Assembly: GCA_002372735.1 (NCBI GenBank)
Contig: DFIE01000003.1
Location: 522-9,070 of the forward strand
Direction of reading: 5' to 3'
Origin: Clostridiales bacterium UBA3705
GTDB taxonomy: Bacteria > Bacillota_A > Clostridia > Oscillospirales > Oscillospiraceae
Length of the DNA: 8,549 nucleotides
Part shown: positions 6,841 to 8,549 of the stretch, piece after piece
Position numbering within the stretch: the first letter of the stretch is position 1
Layout: every line of letters starts with the position of its first letter
Made by a program: the position numbers and the translations under genes
The notes under the pieces: model-generated
Seen by the model: the letters and a program-made list of their open reading frames with translations, nothing else
Told to the model about the DNA's origin: nothing
Databases searched by the model: none

Positions 6841-7161
6841 ATGTGGTATTACATTCTCATCGGCGTGGCGGTGGCGGCAGTGATTGCCGGCTTTGTGTAC
6901 AACTTCCTGCGCAGCCGCAAGATCAATCAAAACGGTGTAGAGGTTGACGCAGTGGTCAGCCGCATCAAAGAAAACGAGGGCGAGGATGCCGACGGCAACC
7001 GGAGCGTGGACTATGTGTACTATGTCAAATACCAGACTCCGGAGGGCCAGACGGTAGAGGCCAAGCTGGGCAATCCCCCTACCTTCCTCACTGTGGGCAA
7101 GCAGCTGCGGGTGAAATACCTGCCCGAAAAGCCCAAATTTGCCCTGGTGGTGAAGAACTGA
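6841..7161 (+). CDS. Small single-pass membrane protein, DUF3592-like
   Basis: This 106-residue protein starts with one membrane helix (about 2-24, WYYILIGVAVAAVIAGFVYNF) and a basic RSRK stop-transfer, so the rest probably faces the cytoplasm. The soluble part shows the DUF3592 pattern: VDAVVSRIKENEG, then YVYYVKYQTPEGQTVEA, then VGKQLRVKYLPEKPKFALVV, with the typical G-x-x-x-x-V-x-Y-x-P-x-x-P ending. The function of this family is unknown; its members are small membrane proteins common in Firmicutes. AGGAGG (6827-6832) lies eight bases before the ATG, a strong site. The TGA stop shares its last base with the ATG of the peptidase (TGATG), so the two are probably translationally coupled. The family call is from pattern only. 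Confidence 0.75.
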   Translation: MWYYILIGVAVAAVIAGFVYNFLRSRKINQNGVEVDAVVSRIKENEGEDADGNRSVDYVYYVKYQTPEGQTVEAKLGNPPTFLTVGKQLRVKYLPEKPKFALVVKN

Positions 7162-8480
7162 TGGCCATGCACGAGATTACACCCTCCATGCTCTGCCAAT
7201 TCCGGCAGAGCCAGGCCGGCCGGCGGGAGCTGAAAACCCTCCACGCGGCCCTGGCCAAAACCGAGCTGAAGGATCTGGCCTACGTCCCCGCCCAGGCGGC
7301 AAAGCTGAACGGAGACTTTGCCCTGGAGCTGAAAACCCGGGGCGTCACCTGGCAGCAGCGCAGCGGCCGCTGCTGGCTCTATGCGGTGCTGAACATCCTG
7401 CGGGAGCGGATCTCCGAAGAGTGCGGGCTGGACAAGTTTGAGCTGTCGGCCAACTATCTGTCCTTCTATGACAAGCTGGAAAAGGCCAACAACTTTTTGG
7501 AGCTGGTCATTGCCAATGCCCACAAGCCCCTGAACGACCGGATGAACGAGTACATCCTGGGCGGGGTGGGGGACGGGGGCTACTGGGACATGGCCACCGA
7601 CCTGGTGGCCAAATACGGCGTGGTGCCCGCCACCGCCATGCCGGAAACCTGGCAGTCCACCCACACCGAGACCTTCCTGAAGCTGCTCAACACCCTGCTG
7701 CGCAAGGACGCCGCCCTGCTGCGGGGCTTGGTTGCCCGGGAGGAGGACCCCCAGAGCGCCAAGCAGGCCATGCTGGAGGAGATCTACCGCATGGAGTGCA
7801 TCGCCTTTGGCGAGCCCCCCGCTGCCTTTGACTTTGCCTACCGGGACAGGGACAACCAATATCACATCCACCGGGACCTGACCGGCCGGGACTTCTACGA
7901 CCAGTTCCTCCGGGGCAGCCTGGAGGACTACATCACCGTCACCAACCATCCCACCCACGGTCTGCCCATGAACCTGCACTATGTGTTCCACTACATGGGC
8001 TCCATGGCCAACCGGGACGTGATCAATCTGAATCTCACCGTGGAGGAGATGGAGGAGCTGGCAATCCGCCAGCTGCGTGACGGCGAGCCCGTGTGGTTCG
8101 GCTGTGACTCCGGCGCCTGGGGCGACCGGCAGCAGGGCATCTGGGACCCGGACAGCCTGGACTACTCCGGCCTCATGGGCGGGGTGGACTTCACCATGTC
8201 CAAGGGCGACCGGCTGGAGTACCACGACAGCTTTGCCACCCACGCTATGATCCTGGTGGGGGTCAACTTTGACGCCCAGGGCCGCCCCGACCGCTGGAAG
8301 ATTGAAAACAGCTGGGGCGAGGACGTGGGCAGAAAGGGCTATTTTGTCTGCAGCGAGCACTACTTCCGGGAGTATGTCTACGAGGTGATCGTGCGCAAAA
8401 AGCATCTGAGCCCCGCCCAGCTGGCCCTGCTGGAGCAGCCGCCCCTGCGCATCCAGCCCTGGGAGGGCGATTGGCTGTAA
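7161..8480 (+). CDS. pepC: Cysteine aminopeptidase C (PepC/bleomycin hydrolase family, C1B)
   Basis: This 439-residue cytoplasmic peptidase removes N-terminal residues from peptides; family members form hexameric barrels with the active sites inside. The papain-like set is complete: oxyanion Q65 and nucleophile C71 in WQQRSGRCWLYAVLN, H361 in FATHAMILVGVNFD, and N383 in ENSWGEDVGRKGYF. FREYVYEVIVRKKHLS near the end matches the family, as does a Pro-Trp-containing tail (IQPWEGDWL); in relatives the C-terminal arm reaches into the active site. Length fits the family (about 440-460), and there is no signal peptide. The start is either the ATG at 7161, overlapping the upstream stop by one base, or the ATG at 7167. 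Neither has a strong ribosome site, which supports translation by coupling to the upstream gene. It is the last gene of the unit. Confidence 0.93.
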   Translation: MAMHEITPSMLCQFRQSQAGRRELKTLHAALAKTELKDLAYVPAQAAKLNGDFALELKTRGVTWQQRSGRCWLYAVLNILRERISEECGLDKFELSANYLSFYDKLEKANNFLELVIANAHKPLNDRMNEYILGGVGDGGYWDMATDLVAKYGVVPATAMPETWQSTHTETFLKLLNTLLRKDAALLRGLVAREEDPQSAKQAMLEEIYRMECIAFGEPPAAFDFAYRDRDNQYHIHRDLTGRDFYDQFLRGSLEDYITVTNHPTHGLPMNLHYVFHYMGSMANRDVINLNLTVEEMEELAIRQLRDGEPVWFGCDSGAWGDRQQGIWDPDSLDYSGLMGGVDFTMSKGDRLEYHDSFATHAMILVGVNFDAQGRPDRWKIENSWGEDVGRKGYFVCSEHYFREYVYEVIVRKKHLSPAQLALLEQPPLRIQPWEGDWL

Positions 8481-8503
8481 TCCCCCGGGCCCCACAGGCC
8501 TCC

Positions 8504-8534
8504 GGCGGCGGACAGGCAAGTCCTGTCCGCCGCC
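8504..8534 (+). terminator. Hairpin after pepC, probable terminator
   Basis: GGCGGCGGACAGG and CCTGTCCGCCGCC form a perfect 13-bp stem around a CAAGT loop, 23 bases after the pepC stop. The following CTGTCT has only scattered T residues, so it is a weaker case for rho-independent termination than the hairpin at 140-168. It may instead protect the 3' end of the mRNA or serve a convergent gene beyond the window. Confidence 0.6.
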
Positions 8535-8549
8535 CTGTCTCCGGCAGGA

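Noticed and set aside
7020..8519. A 499-codon open frame on the - strand opposite pepC.
   Set aside because: It is a shadow of the GC-rich pepC gene: Gly/Val/Gln/His-rich with no motif, and it runs through the neighbouring gene end and the hairpin.

Overview
The window is dense and GC-rich. Every gene is on the + strand, spacing is tight, and Shine-Dalgarno sites are of the AGGAGG type. Several features point to a high-GC anaerobic Firmicute, most likely a gut Oscillospiraceae/Ruminococcaceae-type clostridium: the C-terminus of an iron-only hydrogenase, a lipoprotein pullulanase, a GtrA protein, an AlgI-type MBOAT protein and a clostridial-looking cytoplasmic PepC. The taxon is inferred from gene style, not from a marker gene.

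Layout. (1) 1-126: the 3' end of a probable [FeFe] hydrogenase, closed by a strong hairpin terminator (140-168). (2) 218-2672: a two-gene unit of a membrane-bound O-acyltransferase (MBOAT, AlgI/DltB-like) and a membrane-anchored SGNH-fold partner, a pair typical of machines that O-acylate exported glycans. (3) 2677-5835: a near-consensus sigma-A promoter lies directly after the SGNH stop codon and drives a small four-helix GtrA-family protein. Its stop overlaps (ATGA) the start of an 880-residue surface lipoprotein type I pullulanase with CBM41, CBM48 and GH13 domains. (4) 5836-8480: a probable extended -10 promoter precedes a three-gene unit: an unrecognised lipoprotein, a 106-residue one-helix protein of DUF3592 type, and a PepC/bleomycin-hydrolase-type cysteine aminopeptidase. 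A 13-bp hairpin follows the last gene.

How the genes may work together. The pullulanase would debranch alpha-glucans (starch, pullulan, glycogen) at the cell surface. GtrA proteins are associated with moving polyprenyl-linked sugars, and the MBOAT/SGNH pair modifies exported polysaccharide, so positions 218-5835 have a cell-surface carbohydrate theme. No sequence evidence shows that these modules share a substrate. The last unit mixes a surface lipoprotein, a membrane protein and a cytoplasmic peptidase; translational coupling links the last two, but no shared function can be read from the sequence.

I see no RNA genes, CRISPR, insertion sequences, phage genes or attachment sites, and no gene-free stretch over 100 bases. 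The window is mostly ordinary metabolic and surface genes. The points worth a second look are the GtrA-pullulanase coupling, the cysteine-rich N-terminal CBM of the pullulanase, the unknown target of the acylation pair, and the unknown lipoprotein unit.
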